DNA from: Mugil cephalus
Lineage: Eukaryota; Chordata; Actinopteri; Mugiliformes; Mugilidae
Assembly: GCF_022458985.1 (NCBI RefSeq)
Contig: NC_061783.1
Location: forward strand, 10,818,413 to 10,882,412
Reading direction: 5' to 3'
DNA length: 64,000 nt
Made by a program: the position numbers and the translations under genes. Below are positions 12,564 to 23,559 of the stretch, piece after piece. Every line of letters begins with the position of its first letter. The first letter of the stretch is position 1. The notes beneath the pieces were generated by a model. The model worked only from the letters and a program-made list of their open reading frames with translations, was not told where the DNA came from and did no database searches.

Positions 12564-13076
12564 GTTGGGCCAGGTCTGACAGCATATCCTGATTTCTCCG
12601 ACAAAGTGACATCTGAATGGTGGTACAACGACTTGCAGAAGTTCCATGTGCCATTCGATGGGTTATGGATTGTAAGTTATGGATTGAAGACAGTGTTGCA
12701 CAAAGAGGAAGCAGTGACCTTCACTTAAAGGAACTATTGTATATTCTCCCTGACGTCGTCTCCTTTGGTTTAGGACATGAATGAGCTATCAAACTTCTTA
12801 GATGGATTGACCAATGGCTGTCCATCAAGCCCTCTTGAAAATCCTCCTTACACCCCAGGTGGGAGACAACAAATTTCACATATACACACAAATACAAAAG
12901 ATATGAGTCTCAAAGTGTAAAGCTGTCTTTTTTTTTTCTTTTCCAGTGCACTTAAGGGTTTGCTGAGATCTAAAACTCTGTTTGACACGGCTCAACAGAA
13001 GCAGTGCATACATTACAACATGCACAGTCTCTATGGACTCATGGAAGCAAACGCCTCTGCGTGTGGCCATCTATAA
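12564..13076 (+). pseudogene. GH31 fragment, unit 5
   Basis: Exons 12564-12671, 12774-12858 and 12947 to about 13076. Exons 1-2 are full length and in frame, as in unit 1 (one residue differs: TSEWWY against TPEWWY). Exon 3 shares the missing G of unit 1. Units 1 and 5 thus form one subtype, units 3 and 4 another. Confidence 0.85.
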
Positions 13077-13480
13077 CACACACACACACACACACTTAGC
13101 ATGGATATTTGAATAAATCACTGTGTCCTGCACAGTGGAATGGAAAATTTATAAATGATTGCAAATATGTTTTGTTTTTTGTTTTTTGTTAGGACAATAA
13201 AAGATAGTTGCTTCCGTCTATTAGATGGTGCTGTTTTTCTGGTGTGTGGAGGAGGCAGCTGGAAGCAGCTGAAACAGAAGTGCGGGTGTTAGAGTAGAAA
13301 AGCTTTCCTTTCAGGCCATGATTTGCAGTTGAAACCATGCCACAATTTATCCCAGCACATACTATGTTATCACAATTCAAAATGTTAAAAGCAATGAGTA
13401 TCGTATCATGACTTAAGTACGATGATCACAGCGTATCATTTACAGTAATTATGCCTGGAAATGTCAAACATAAATTTCTT

Positions 13481-13865
13481 CAACAACTTCTGCACCAAAA
13501 AAGTTTTATTTTGTCCTGCAAGAAATACTGGAACTCACTGCAGTGAGATCACAGATAAGATGGTCTGCTGTCACTTTGAAGGAATCCTGCAGCTCTTCCC
13601 TGGATACTCTACTCAGCCTGCAGAGGTGTTCAGATCAGATGTGAGGTGAAGTTCAGCCTCCAGAGCTTCTGCTGCTTCAAATTTTCGCTCGACAGGAGGC
13701 TGCATGTATCATGGGCACGCTGCTAATGGCTAATGCTCTTAATCCCACAACGAAGAGGCCGGTACACTGAACCGTCATTCCTCAAATACCCTGCACCTTA
13801 TTTCACCTGCAGAGACGACAGTCAAGTCACTTACTGTGAGCCGGTTTCTGTGCTTTATACCTGAT
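13481..13865 (+). pseudogene. older forkhead-like exon 3 remnant, unit 5
   Basis: After the usual upstream sequence, exon 1 is missing and the text goes straight to a diverged exon 3 (gaaatactggaactcactgcag..., gatggtctgctgtcactttgaaggaatcc). Internal deletions follow, then a piece matching the gene's 3' coding end (aagaggccggtacactgaac...). It is more diverged than the forkhead pieces of units 1 and 4 and reaches further 3', so it is probably an older relic next to which the array grew. Confidence 0.7.
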
Positions 13866-14524
13866 AGGTAAGCATTTTGCAGCAGAGTGAAAGTCTATCT
13901 GGATGTGTGCTGTTACTCAGACTGCAGTGTTTCACCTTTCTAAGTTAATGTAACAGACACTACATGCATGTATTTTTCTCTCTGATAACACAGACTACAC
14001 ATCTGAGTGATGGTCACATTCCAGTGAACAATCTAATCACATTCCAACACTTCACACATGTGTCATCTCCCCTCATAATCAAACCTGATGCCTTTTTGTC
14101 CCATACAATGACAGGGTCATTTACATCAGTGATCCTCATTCTGATTCATCAGCACATTAGCTGTGGTCAAGGTTTTGTGGGAAAAAAAAGTTTTGGTTGT
14201 TTTTGTTCATTTTTACATACCATAATGTTGTTGTAGGGTGTGTATCTGCATCTGCCTTTATTATTTCTTCTTTGGTATATTTAAAAGGAGGATTCTCCCT
14301 AAATGTGTTATCTTCTATTAAAACTAAATTAAAATTAATTTTAGGTACTAAAGCATTTGTCCTACACAACATCAACATGCAGCACACACACAAATATGAT
14401 TTTATATAATAATGTTTAAATAAAAATGCTTGCCATTTTAAGAAACATCTAAAAAAAAAAAAAAGTAACCCCTGAAATAATTACCTCTGTGTTAGTGGAA
14501 AAAAACTCTTTCTGTTGAGCTCGC
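13866..14524. other. intergenic, with partner of the right inverted arm
   Basis: Bases about 13,965-14,130 are inverted copies of about 21,670-21,850 (shared words such as cacagactacacatc, atcacattccaacactt, gatcctcattc). The rest, about 14,130-14,524, is AT-rich and unmatched. No gene seen. Confidence 0.6.
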
Positions 14525-15479
14525 TGAAGTGAATGTGACTGAGGTCCAGATGAGGTGTAAATTGCTGGAATGCGATTGAAGACGTTTCACATTCAGGTCA
14601 GCTGTGTTATGTTTGTTGTAACTGTTACATTCCAGTGACCGACGCCTCATCAGTCACTGATTCACTCTGTTGTGAACGAGCACACTATAGTTTAAACTAG
14701 ATTTATCCACTGAATATTTAAATTAAAACAACTGCTCAGATAGACAACATAGTCTATTTGAAACTTTATAAAATATCATTACTATAAATAAAAATCAGTG
14801 AGGTGTGTTCTTTAGTTTATAAAATATAGTGAATTTCTGTAGAAAATAAAATAAATAATTGCAGCCTCCATACAGAAATAAACCCAAATAGCTTGTTATA
14901 GACTTTAATAAGAATCTCCTGTTGTAAAAGACCTAAATAAATTTATTGAACCACTATTTTATCAACACTATGTCAACATCCTGGTAAAGTCTGCTGCTAT
15001 TTGAACCACACATGTTCATGAAACTACAATGATTGTAGGTGTCAACACATTAAGTCACATGTAGAGGATAAATGTTCATGCCCTCATTTAATATAAATCG
15101 CTGAAACTGGACTAATAATTTCTATACTTATTTGACAAGCACTTTCGTATTTTTTGTGTCATGTGGAAGATGGTTAAGTGTGTTTTAGATGAGCTACACA
15201 ACTTATTATCATGTCCATAATCCTGTGTGATAACATGCTAAATGATAACAACATGAGAGGATACTGACTGTGGAAGGAAGTTTCATGTGGAGCACGTTTA
15301 TTAAATGAAACAAAGTGTTTGTCTGAAAATGAAACCACCCACAAAGAACATGTGTTTTCAGTTCAGTTTATATGTTTGTAATATTTAAATAGTGTTTTAA
15401 AAAAACTTGAGTCATAGAGACAGAGGGATTTGAGGGATTTTTACAGAAATATCTGAACTTTAGAGAATGGACTGTTACT

Positions 15480-15660
15480 GTGATCTCTGGCTCCACCTCC
15501 AGCATTAATGGCTCGTCTTCCTTTGAATAGGTGCTCATTAACCTGCAGTGCACACCCTCTAATGTCCTTTTGTTCCAGCTAGGCTTATATCCAGAGCTGA
15601 ACCCTTCAGGTCCACTTCAGCGCTCAGTGAGCTTTGGGTCAGAAGTCTCCAACAAACAAG
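15480..15660 (+). promoter_or_regulatory. probable promoter and 5' UTR of Fox-A
   Basis: A block containing ctcattaacctgcagtgcacacc, then taatgtccttttgttcc and TTATAT (15,585-15,590), precedes the start codon. The same order of words occurs upstream of Fox-B (inverted) and, more diverged, upstream of Fox-C at about 22,370-22,430. Preservation over the diverged C copy suggests a shared core promoter. The exact start site is not visible. Confidence 0.45.
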
Positions 15661-16737
15661 ATGCAGATCAGGACGGAGAAGTTTGGAGCTCAGCTGTCCT
15701 CCATTGATCCGACTGTCGCCGCTCAAAGAGCTGCGCTCATGAAGCGCACCACCTACCTGGCTAAGATCGCCTTCGTCCTCCAAGATGCTCCATGCAGGAT
15801 GCTCCCTTTCACTCAGGTAAGAAAGAGCCAAGACATCTGAAATAACCAGCGCACCACAAGTATTTACAATTTAAAATCCTCTTGAACTTGATGTTTTGCA
15901 GTTGATGGACAAACTGGAGCCGCTACTTTGTGAAGAGAGAAAATTTGTTGAGAACAACATCAGAGTCTGTTTGTCAGCAAACGGGTGTTTTGTCAAGGTA
16001 AGTTTCATATTCTACTGTTTATATTACACCAGCTACTTTACTTTAAGGACCAGGTGACTACTGATTGCTGTCTATTAACTGAACTGTGCTGGTCTTATTT
16101 TCAGGTTCCAATGGTCCCAGATTCACCGAAAAGTAAAAGGAACTACTGGAAGCTGGACTGTAGTCAGATCACTACAAAGATGGTGCGTCGGCACTTTAAA
16201 GGAATCCTGCAGCTCTTCCCTGAGTTGGCCTCCAAAGTGGAAGCAGAGAACCTGAGCAGAGCATCAGAGGGAAACTCAGCCGTCCGATCTCCTGAACCTG
16301 CAGCCTGCAGAGATGTTCAGATCAGATGTGAGGTGAAGTTCAGCAGTCCTTTCTCCATTGAATCCCTCCTGAAGAGAGACGGCCCCTCTGCTCAGGCCTC
16401 CAGAGCTTCTCCTCTGTCCAGTGTCCAGGTCAGAGTGGAGCAGCAGCCTCTGTCCACACACAGACGAGCTGGGACAAAGAGAAGCATCAGCTGGGACTCT
16501 GAGGAACTTCTCCTTCAAACTTCAGCTGCAAGTTTCCCCATCTGCTCAGCAGGAGGCAGCACACACCACAGACCCACTGCTAGTCAGGATGCTAAACCCT
16601 TCAAGAAGAGGCCCGTGTACTCTGAACCCTCAGTCCCTGTCAGTGCAACAAATCCATATTTCACCAGCCCGCATAGCAGTTACCTCACTTACTCTGTACC
16701 AGCCTTCAATCACAGTGCTCTTCGTCTATGGCTCTGA
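15661..16737 (+). CDS. divergent forkhead-like gene Fox-A (three exons, 294 aa)
   Basis: Exons 15661-15816, 15902-15997 and 16105-16737, all phase 0 with GT-AG sites; stop TGA. The forkhead (winged-helix) region spans about residues 29-115: TTYLAKIAFVLQDAPCRMLP matches helix 1-2, ENNIRVCLSANGCFVKVP (69-86) the recognition helix, and KRNYWKLD (95-102) the first wing. After it come PFSIESLL (166-173) and a Ser/Pro-rich tail. The spacing VPxxPxxPKxKxNYW and the FSI.SLL motif resemble FoxH1/FAST, the Smad2/3 partner in Nodal signalling; that assignment is inference. The domain is unusual: the Trp and the base-contacting His of the recognition helix (WxNSxRHxLS) are replaced (Val74 for His), so DNA binding may be altered. 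ATG 15,661 is the first in frame; the frame extends upstream without another ATG. AATAAA lies at 16,788-16,793. Confidence 0.75.
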
Positions 16738-16800
16738 TGTGTTTTGTACTTTTGTACTGTACAAATTTGTAGCTTTATATTTTTGCTAATAAAACAAACA

Positions 16801-18439
16801 ACAAAACAAAAAATGAACGTGTTAACCCTAATTTTTCTACTGAAGACATGGTATTAGCAGGAAATCATGATACACACCATGCCTAATAATTTAATAATTT
16901 CACTGTAGGACTACCACAGTCCAAGTGATAATTATATAAGTATATAAGTAAGTATATAAGTAAGTATATATATATCTATAAGTATCACCATGCACTGAAT
17001 TTGTACCACTATTTAGTAAGTATTATATGCATATGTATGCTGTGTAAAGCATTAAAAGTAAAATATGCAGAATATTTGGAAGTAGTAGGAGGTTAAATGT
17101 TGTGTTGTGTTCTGCCCCTCAGTGGTGGAAAGGAAATTCAGCTTTAGGTCAAGTCCTTTCTGTGACTGTGGATTATTGGTATCACTTTAGTGAAGTCAGT
17201 GTCTCTTTACTCCAGCAGTGCACAGAATCTCACACAACACAAGGTTATGGGAGAGATAGAACAATGAACAGAAACCGTACTCATACACAACGGTGGATTA
17301 TCTTCACAGCAGTGGGTTATCTTCAGTACACATCATGCTACCCAGCAACAAATAAGTTATCTCTTCTCTGGAAAGACGCAATAACTACTTTGAGGTGACA
17401 CAAAGTCCTCAGGCCTCCTACGCTCTCCCTGAGCTGATAGGTTCTCTACAGAAACAGGGCATGAATACAACCTGTTCACTAAACCTTTAAAATATTTTTC
17501 ATTTGATATTTATCAGTTGGTCGACACTTACTAGATTTAAACCTAGACAGACATTGCTGATTCCCAAGGGAGATTATTCGTCACAGTAGCTCAGTGACAC
17601 ATTAAACATACATATTGTAGCTGTTTTACTGTTTTATTTAAACTCTATAAAAACTATAAAACTATAAACTATAAGCCATAAAACAACACGTGCTGCTCCA
17701 CGAAATTACAGCTTCTCCCATTCCATCAGGGCCCCTCTCCTAGGTGTGTCATCGTAAACAGCATGGAGGATTGTGGGAACTACGCTTCCAGATCCAGACA
17801 CTCCTAGCCACACCTACACAGGAGAGTAAGCAGCAGCAATAAAGACCGAGCCAAGCCAGGCCACGGTCTGTTTGACCTGACATCATAGGGTAAAGATACA
17901 AGACTGTTAAAACATGGACTAAGACAGAGGAACATTGACTTCCCCACAGCTGTAGTTCACAGAAACAGCTTGTATTTATTAGGTCAGTGTGAGCCACTTT
18001 TGTAAATATTCATCCTGCATCACTTAATATAAATTGTCTGAATGGTTATTCAGACAATTTATATTAAGTGATGCAGGATGAATTTTTGGAATAAAATGAT
18101 AATATTTACAAAAGTGGCTCACACTGACCTAATAAATACAAGCTGTTTCTGTGAACGTCCCCTGATACTGAATGATGAGGTGAAAATCGCTGGAATGTTG
18201 CCAAAAGCTTCCAGAGCAAACCTGTATTGTTCATGTTTGAGCACCCACTTTACACTGTGTGTCACCCCATTTATCTCAGCCATTGTCTCTGATGGTAATA
18301 TCCTGTGAGAAGGCAGCGCTTCCTGAGCATCTATTATAATAATACACTAGATCTTCACATCATAAATGCTGTAATGTACAGTATATTATAATTTACTGGT
18401 GCTATTATTAACATTTTCTGTTGATGTACACCATGCCAC
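16801..18439. other. spacer between the inverted arms
   Basis: Holds an AT-rich simple stretch (about 16,930-16,985, TATAAGTA-like), unmatched sequence with only short random frames, and the fold-back at 17,955-18,156. No gene seen. Confidence 0.6.
17955..18156. repeat. perfect fold-back inverted repeat
   Basis: Inner stem: 18,011-18,043 pairs with 18,048-18,080 over 33 bp without mismatch around a 4-base loop (ggtt). Outer stem: 17,955-18,010 pairs with 18,101-18,156 over about 56 bp. A 20-base insertion (18,081-18,100) lies on one side only. It could be a young fold-back element or the scar of a template-switch event at the centre of the larger inverted duplication. Confidence 0.93.
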
Positions 18440-18519
18440 GTAAATACAACGCGTACCAGTTATTATTTTTTTCAATGTTTATTGAAAAGTGCTGCAGAGT
18501 GCTCAGGTACAAAAACACA

Positions 18520-19608
18520 TTACAGCCAGTAACGCAGAGAACCATGGGTAAATGCCGGTACAGAGTAAGTGATGTAACTGTTGCTTGTGCTGGTGAAACA
18601 AGGAGCAGGACTGTCTCTAGATGGATAGATGGGAAATGAGGGTTCAGAGAACACGGGCCTCTTCTTGAAGGGTTTAGCATCCTCACTAGCAGTGGGTCCG
18701 TGGTGTGTGCTGCCTCCGGCTGAGCAGATGGGGAAACTTGCAGCTGAAGTTTGAAGGAGAAGTTCCTCAGAGTCCCAGCTGATGCTTCTCTTTGTCCCAG
18801 CTCGTCTGTGTGTGGACAGAGGCTGCTGCTCCACTCTGACCTGGACACTGGACAGAGGAGAAGCTCTGGAGGCCTGAGCAGAGGGGCCGTCTCTCTTCAG
18901 GAGGGATTCAATGGAGAAAGGACTGCTGAATTTCACCTCACATCTGATCTGAACATCTCTGCAGACTGCAGGTTCAGGAGATCGGACGGCTGAGTTTTCC
19001 TCTGATGCTCTGCTCAGGTTCTCTGTTTCCACTTTGGATGCCAACTCAGGGAAGAGCTGCAGGATTCCTTTAAAGTGCCGACGCACCATCTTTGTAGTGA
19101 TCTGACTACAGTCCAGCTTCCAGTAGTTCCTTTTACTTTTCGGTGAATCTGGGACCATTGGAACCTGGAAATAAGACCAGCACAGTTCAGTTAATAGACA
19201 GCAGTCAGTAGTCACCTGGTCCTTAAAGTAAAGTAGCTGGTGTAATATAAACAGTAGAATACGAAACTTACCTTGACAAAACACCCGTTTGCTGACAAAC
19301 AGACTCTGATGTTGTTCTCGACAAATTTTCTCTCTTCACAAAGTAGCGGCTCCAGTTTGTCCATCAACTGCAAAACATCAAGTTAAAGAGGATTTTAAAT
19401 TTTAAATTCTTGTGTTGCGCTGGTTGTTTCAGATGTCTTGGCTCTTTCTTACCTGAGTGAAAGGGAGCATCCTGCATGGAGCATCTTGGAGGACGAAGGC
19501 GATCTTAGCCAGGTAGGTGGTGCGCTTCATGAGCGCAGCTCTTTGAGCGGCGACAGTCGGATCAATGGAGGACAGCTGAGCTCCAAACTTCTCCGTCCTG
19601 ATCTGCAT
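18520..19608 (-). CDS. divergent forkhead-like gene Fox-B (three exons, 298 aa)
   Basis: Minus-strand exons 19608-19453, 19367-19272 and 19164-18520, with the same splice phases as Fox-A; first exon 156 bp, second 96 bp, third 645 bp. The first 84 residues are the same as Fox-A as far as I can read. The exon-3 core differs by a few residues (for example VETENLSRASEENS against VEAENLSRASEGNS). The last 40 or so residues diverge clearly (FSEPSFPIYPSRDSPAP... against YSEPSVPVSATNP...). The recognition helix again reads ENNIRVCLS, without the histidine. AATAAA on this strand lies at 18,483-18,478. The shared FSIESLL motif is kept. Function is as uncertain as for Fox-A; no stop codon or splice defect is seen. 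Confidence 0.75.
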
Positions 19609-19790
19609 CTTGTTTGTTGGAGACTTCTGACCCAAAGCTCACTGAGTGCTGATGTGGACCTGAAGGGTTTAGCTCTGGATATAAGCCTAGCTGGAACAAA
19701 AGGACATTAGAGGGTGTGCACTGCAGGTTAATGAGCACCTATTCAAAGGACGAGCCATTAACGCTGGAGGTGGAGCCAGAGATCACAGTA
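19609..19790 (-). promoter_or_regulatory. probable promoter and 5' UTR of Fox-B
   Basis: Inverted copy of the Fox-A upstream block: the TTATAT word, the taatgtccttttgttcc word and the ctgcagtgcac word occur in the same order on the minus strand. Differences from the Fox-A copy are few. Confidence 0.45.
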
Positions 19791-20803
19791 ACAGTCCATT
19801 CTCTAAAGTTCAGATATTTCTGTAAAAATCCCTCAAGTCATTATTGATTTTCTGCCTAGTTTTACTAAAAACATTAATATTAAAATCAATGTTTCTAAGA
19901 TGATCCATGTGAAGGAGAGTTTCATTTTGTCTCTATGACTCAAGTTTTTTTAAAACACTATTCAAATATTACAAACATATAAACTAGCTGAAAACACGTG
20001 TTCTTTGTGGGTGGTTTCATTTTCAGACAAACACTTTGTTTCATTTAATAAACGTGCTCCACATGAAACTTCCTTCCACAGTCAGTATCCTCTCATGTTG
20101 TTATCATTTAACATGTTATCACACAGGATTATGGACATGATAATAAGTTGTGTAGCTCATGTAAAACACACTTAACCATCTTCCACATGACACAAAAAAT
20201 ACGAAAGTGCTTGTCAAATAAGTATAGAAATTATTAGTCCAGTTTCAGCGATTTATATTAAATGAGGGCATGAACATTTATCCTCTACATGTGACTTAAT
20301 GTGTTGACACCTACAATCATTGTAGTTTCATGTGTGGTTCAAATAGCAGAAGACTTTACATAGTGTTGATAAAATAGTGGTTCAATAAATTTATTTGGGT
20401 CTTTTACAACAGGAGATTCTTATTAAAGTCTATAACAAGCTATTTGGGCTTATTTCTGTAAGGAGGCTGCAATTATTTTATTTCCTGCAGAAATTCACTA
20501 TATTTTGGAAACTGAAGAACACACCTCACTGATTTTAATTTATAGGAATGATATTTTATGAAGTTTCAAAGAGACTGTGTTGTCTATCTGAGCAGTTGTT
20601 TTAATTTAAATATTCGGTGAATAAATCTAGTTTAAACTATAGTGTGCTCGTTCACAACAGAGTGAATCAATGACTGATGAGGCGTCGGTCACTGGAATGT
20701 AACAGTTACAACAAACATAACACAGCTGACCTGAATGTGAAACGTCTTCAATCGCATTCCAGCAATTTACACCTCATCTGGACCTCAGTCACATTCACTT
20801 CAG

Positions 20804-22370
20804 TTTTTCTTTTTTTCCCGCTGAATTAAAAAGCCATGTGTTTTTATTTTAACATTATTACAATAAAACTATGATCTGATGTGTTGGACAGACACAGAAT
20901 AACATCTAAGATTAAATTATTATTTATTAAATCTGAACACATTTAGGGAGAAGTACAAATAATAGATGCAAAACAGTTAAAATCACACGGCCTCAAACCA
21001 ACAATACAAATGTAGAAGTGTAAGTACAGACAATGAGATCAATAAACAAAGAAATAAGACAATTTGTCGAAGAATATTCCAATATGTGGGACCCGGTGAA
21101 ATTAATAAGATAATGATACCTAAGACAAAAAATAAATGTGGGAATAAAATGTCAGTGGAAACTAAGTCTTGTTGTCATCAGTTAATTATGTATTGTCAGG
21201 AAATTAGATGAAAAAAATAAATAAATAAAGCCAAGAAATTATTTTTTTTTCTCCTTGGCAGAGAACCAGTTCTTTTGATGGTGTATTTCGATTCAGAATA
21301 CAGTTTTGATTTTATCACAGATAAATTAAAAACCTCACTGAAGGCACTGTGTCTGTTTCTCTTATCAGTACTACGCTGCTCTCATGGATATGGCAGTTTA
21401 ATTCAAACAGAAAAACTCTAGGCATTTGTTGCAAGTTTTATTTTATTCAATACTACCCTTACATCTTGATTGACTTATTACAGTCCTGCAGCATCATCCA
21501 GATACCTTAATAAACTTTTTTATTTTTTTTTTCAAACAGACCCCAGATCAGCTCAGCGCTTCCAATCAAAGACAAGTCAAACCAGCTGGTGTGACCCTGT
21601 CTCAGCCGTTCATCTGAGCCCATTTCTGAAGCTGTTTTTCCACCAAGCCTTGAACACAGGTAACGTGTTGATGAATTTGAATGAGGATCACTGATGTAAA
21701 TGTACTTGTCATTATAAAAGACAAAAGGTTTGTTTTGGAAGGAGAGGCGAAAGATGTGTAAAGTGTTGGAATGTGATTAAGTTGCTCATTGGATCACTCG
21801 GATGTGTAGTCTGTGTTATCAGAGCAGCCTTTACGGAGAAAAACATCCCTGTCTTCTCTCTTACATCAACTAAAAGTGACATAAATGCACATATGTGATG
21901 TGCTGGTATAATTTAAATTTGAGGATTAGACTCTGCTGAGCTGTTTCAGTGCACATTGTAAATCCTTAAGTTTTTATTTTCAAACTAACACAAATGGTTT
22001 CAAGTTAAATTCACATGCTTTATGGAAAGTTATGTGGTGTAGTTTTCCGGGTAGCCTCTTTACTACGAACAAATCTCCCTTTTTACCAAACCGCTGTTGC
22101 ATTTTCAATTTGATTACATGTTCAGGATGAGATATGGATATTATAAAAAAATAAAATAAAAAATAACTGCACCTTAAACAGTATAACAATTTAATTTACA
22201 AAGCAGTGGTTGAAGTACTTTCTCCTACTTCATTGTTTAGCTTGTATTATAGATGTCTGGTTTGATTTAAAGTCAGAATCTCAAACATATTTATTTATGC
22301 AAATGAGCTTCTGAGTAATGACCTCTGGCCTCACCTCCTGTATTCATCTTATCATCTCATGAAAGGTTGC
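20804..22370. other. intergenic between Fox-B and Fox-C
   Basis: Mostly AT-rich and unmatched. About 21,670-21,850 is the inverted partner of 13,965-14,130, so the duplication once reached further and was interrupted here by about 870 bases. An exon-like segment (about 21,539-21,660, flanked by ttttcaaacag and ggtaacgtg) has splice-site look but no frame I recognise. Confidence 0.5.
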
Positions 22371-22501
22371 TCATTGACCTGCAGTGCACAGCCTTTAATG
22401 TCCTATTGTTCCATCAGAGCTTCTATCCAGCGTGGACCACATCAGCCCTCACTGGGGTTGTCACCTGCAGCGCATTGTAGGGACTCCCCTCGGCAAAGAA
22501 G
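22371..22501 (+). promoter_or_regulatory. probable promoter and 5' UTR of Fox-C
   Basis: Contains ctcattgacctgcagtgcac, taatgtcctattgttcc and an interrupted TATA-like word (ttctatcc), in the same order as upstream of Fox-A and Fox-B but with substitutions. Confidence 0.4.
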
Positions 22502-23532
22502 ATGAACGAGAAAGAGAAGCTGGGAGATCAGCTGCACCAGCTACTTCAGTTAAGAGAGACCACCACATATCTGGCAAAGATTGCCGTCATCCTCCGAAAT
22601 ACACCAGGCAACATGCTCACTTTCAATCAGGTAAAAAACTATTTTATTCCTCATTAAGAAATCTTCAGCATGAGGTATCACTTGTTATTTACATCTTCTA
22701 ATTACAACCTGGTGTTTTGCAGCTGATGGACACGATGGAACCACTAATGAGTAAAGACAGAAAATCTGAGAACAACGTCAGAATCTGCTTATCAACCCAC
22801 AAATGTTTTGTCAAGGTAAGTTTTTATAATAAATGAACTACTTTACTTTAAGGACTAAATGCATTAACTAAACTGTGTATTTCTTTTATTTTTCAGATTC
22901 CAATAGTCCTTGAGTCACGGAGATGTAAGGGAAACTACTGGAAGCTGGACTGCAGTCAGATCACTACAAAGATGGTGCGTCGTCACTTTAAAGGAATCCT
23001 GCAGCTCTTCCCTGAGTTGGCCTCCAAAGTGGAAGCAGAGAACCTGAGCAGAGCATCAGAGGGAAGCTCAGCCGTCCGATCTCCTGAACCTGCAGCCTGC
23101 AGAGATGTTCAGATCAGATGTGAGGTGAAGTTCAGCAGTCCTTTCTCCATTGAATCCCTCCTGAAGAGAGACGGCCCCTCTGCTCAGGCCTCCAGAGCTT
23201 CTCCTCTGTCCAGTGTCCAGGTCAGAGTGGAGCAGCAGCCTCTGTCCACACACAGACGAGCTGGGACAAAGAGGAGCATCAGCTGGGACTCTGAGGAACT
23301 TCTCCTTCAAACTTCAGCTGCAAGTTTCCCCATCTGCTCAGCAGGAGGCAGCACACACCACGGACCCACTGCTAGTCAGTATGCTAAACCCTTCAAGAAG
23401 AGGCCTGTGTGCACAGAGTCCTCTTATCCCGTCTATACCGGAGCTAGTCATGATCCTTATTTCACCGGCCCAAGCAACAGTTACATCACTTACTCCGTAC
23501 CAGCATTTACCCATGATGGTCTGCGTTTCTGA
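22502..23532 (+). CDS. divergent forkhead-like gene Fox-C (three exons, 285 aa)
   Basis: Exons 22502-22630, 22723-22815 and 22897-23532, all phase 0; stop TGA. The first exon encodes a start unlike A and B (MNEKEKLGDQLHQLLQLRET) followed by the same forkhead opening TTYLAKIAVILRNTPGNMLT. Exon 2 encodes a recognition helix ENNVRICLSTHKCFVK, again without the histidine (Ile in its place). From GNYWKLDCSQITTKMVRRHF on, exon 3 is almost identical to Fox-A at the DNA level for roughly 470 bases. It then diverges again in the last 40 residues, which end SYITYSVPAFTHDGLRF. The conserved frame in diverged exons 1-2 argues that this family is, or recently was, under coding constraint. The FoxH1-like assignment carries the same uncertainty as for Fox-A. 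Confidence 0.75.
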
Positions 23533-23559
23533 TGGTATAAATGTCCTTCCTGTTTACAT

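Larger units (their letters stand above)
14525..16800 (+). repeat. left arm of large inverted duplication (carries Fox-A)
   Basis: From the sequence ctgaagtgaatgtgactgag at about 14,525 to just past the poly(A) signal of Fox-A, this arm matches the reverse complement of about 18,440-20,803. Matches include long non-coding stretches upstream of the genes as well as all three exons and both introns. Confidence 0.9.
18440..20803 (-). repeat. right arm of large inverted duplication (carries Fox-B)
   Basis: Reverse complement of the left arm. It includes Fox-B, its promoter and about 1.2 kb of upstream DNA. One insertion of about 80 bases (about 19,838-19,920) is not in the left arm. Arm similarity is high except over the last 120 coding bases of the genes. 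Confidence 0.9.
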
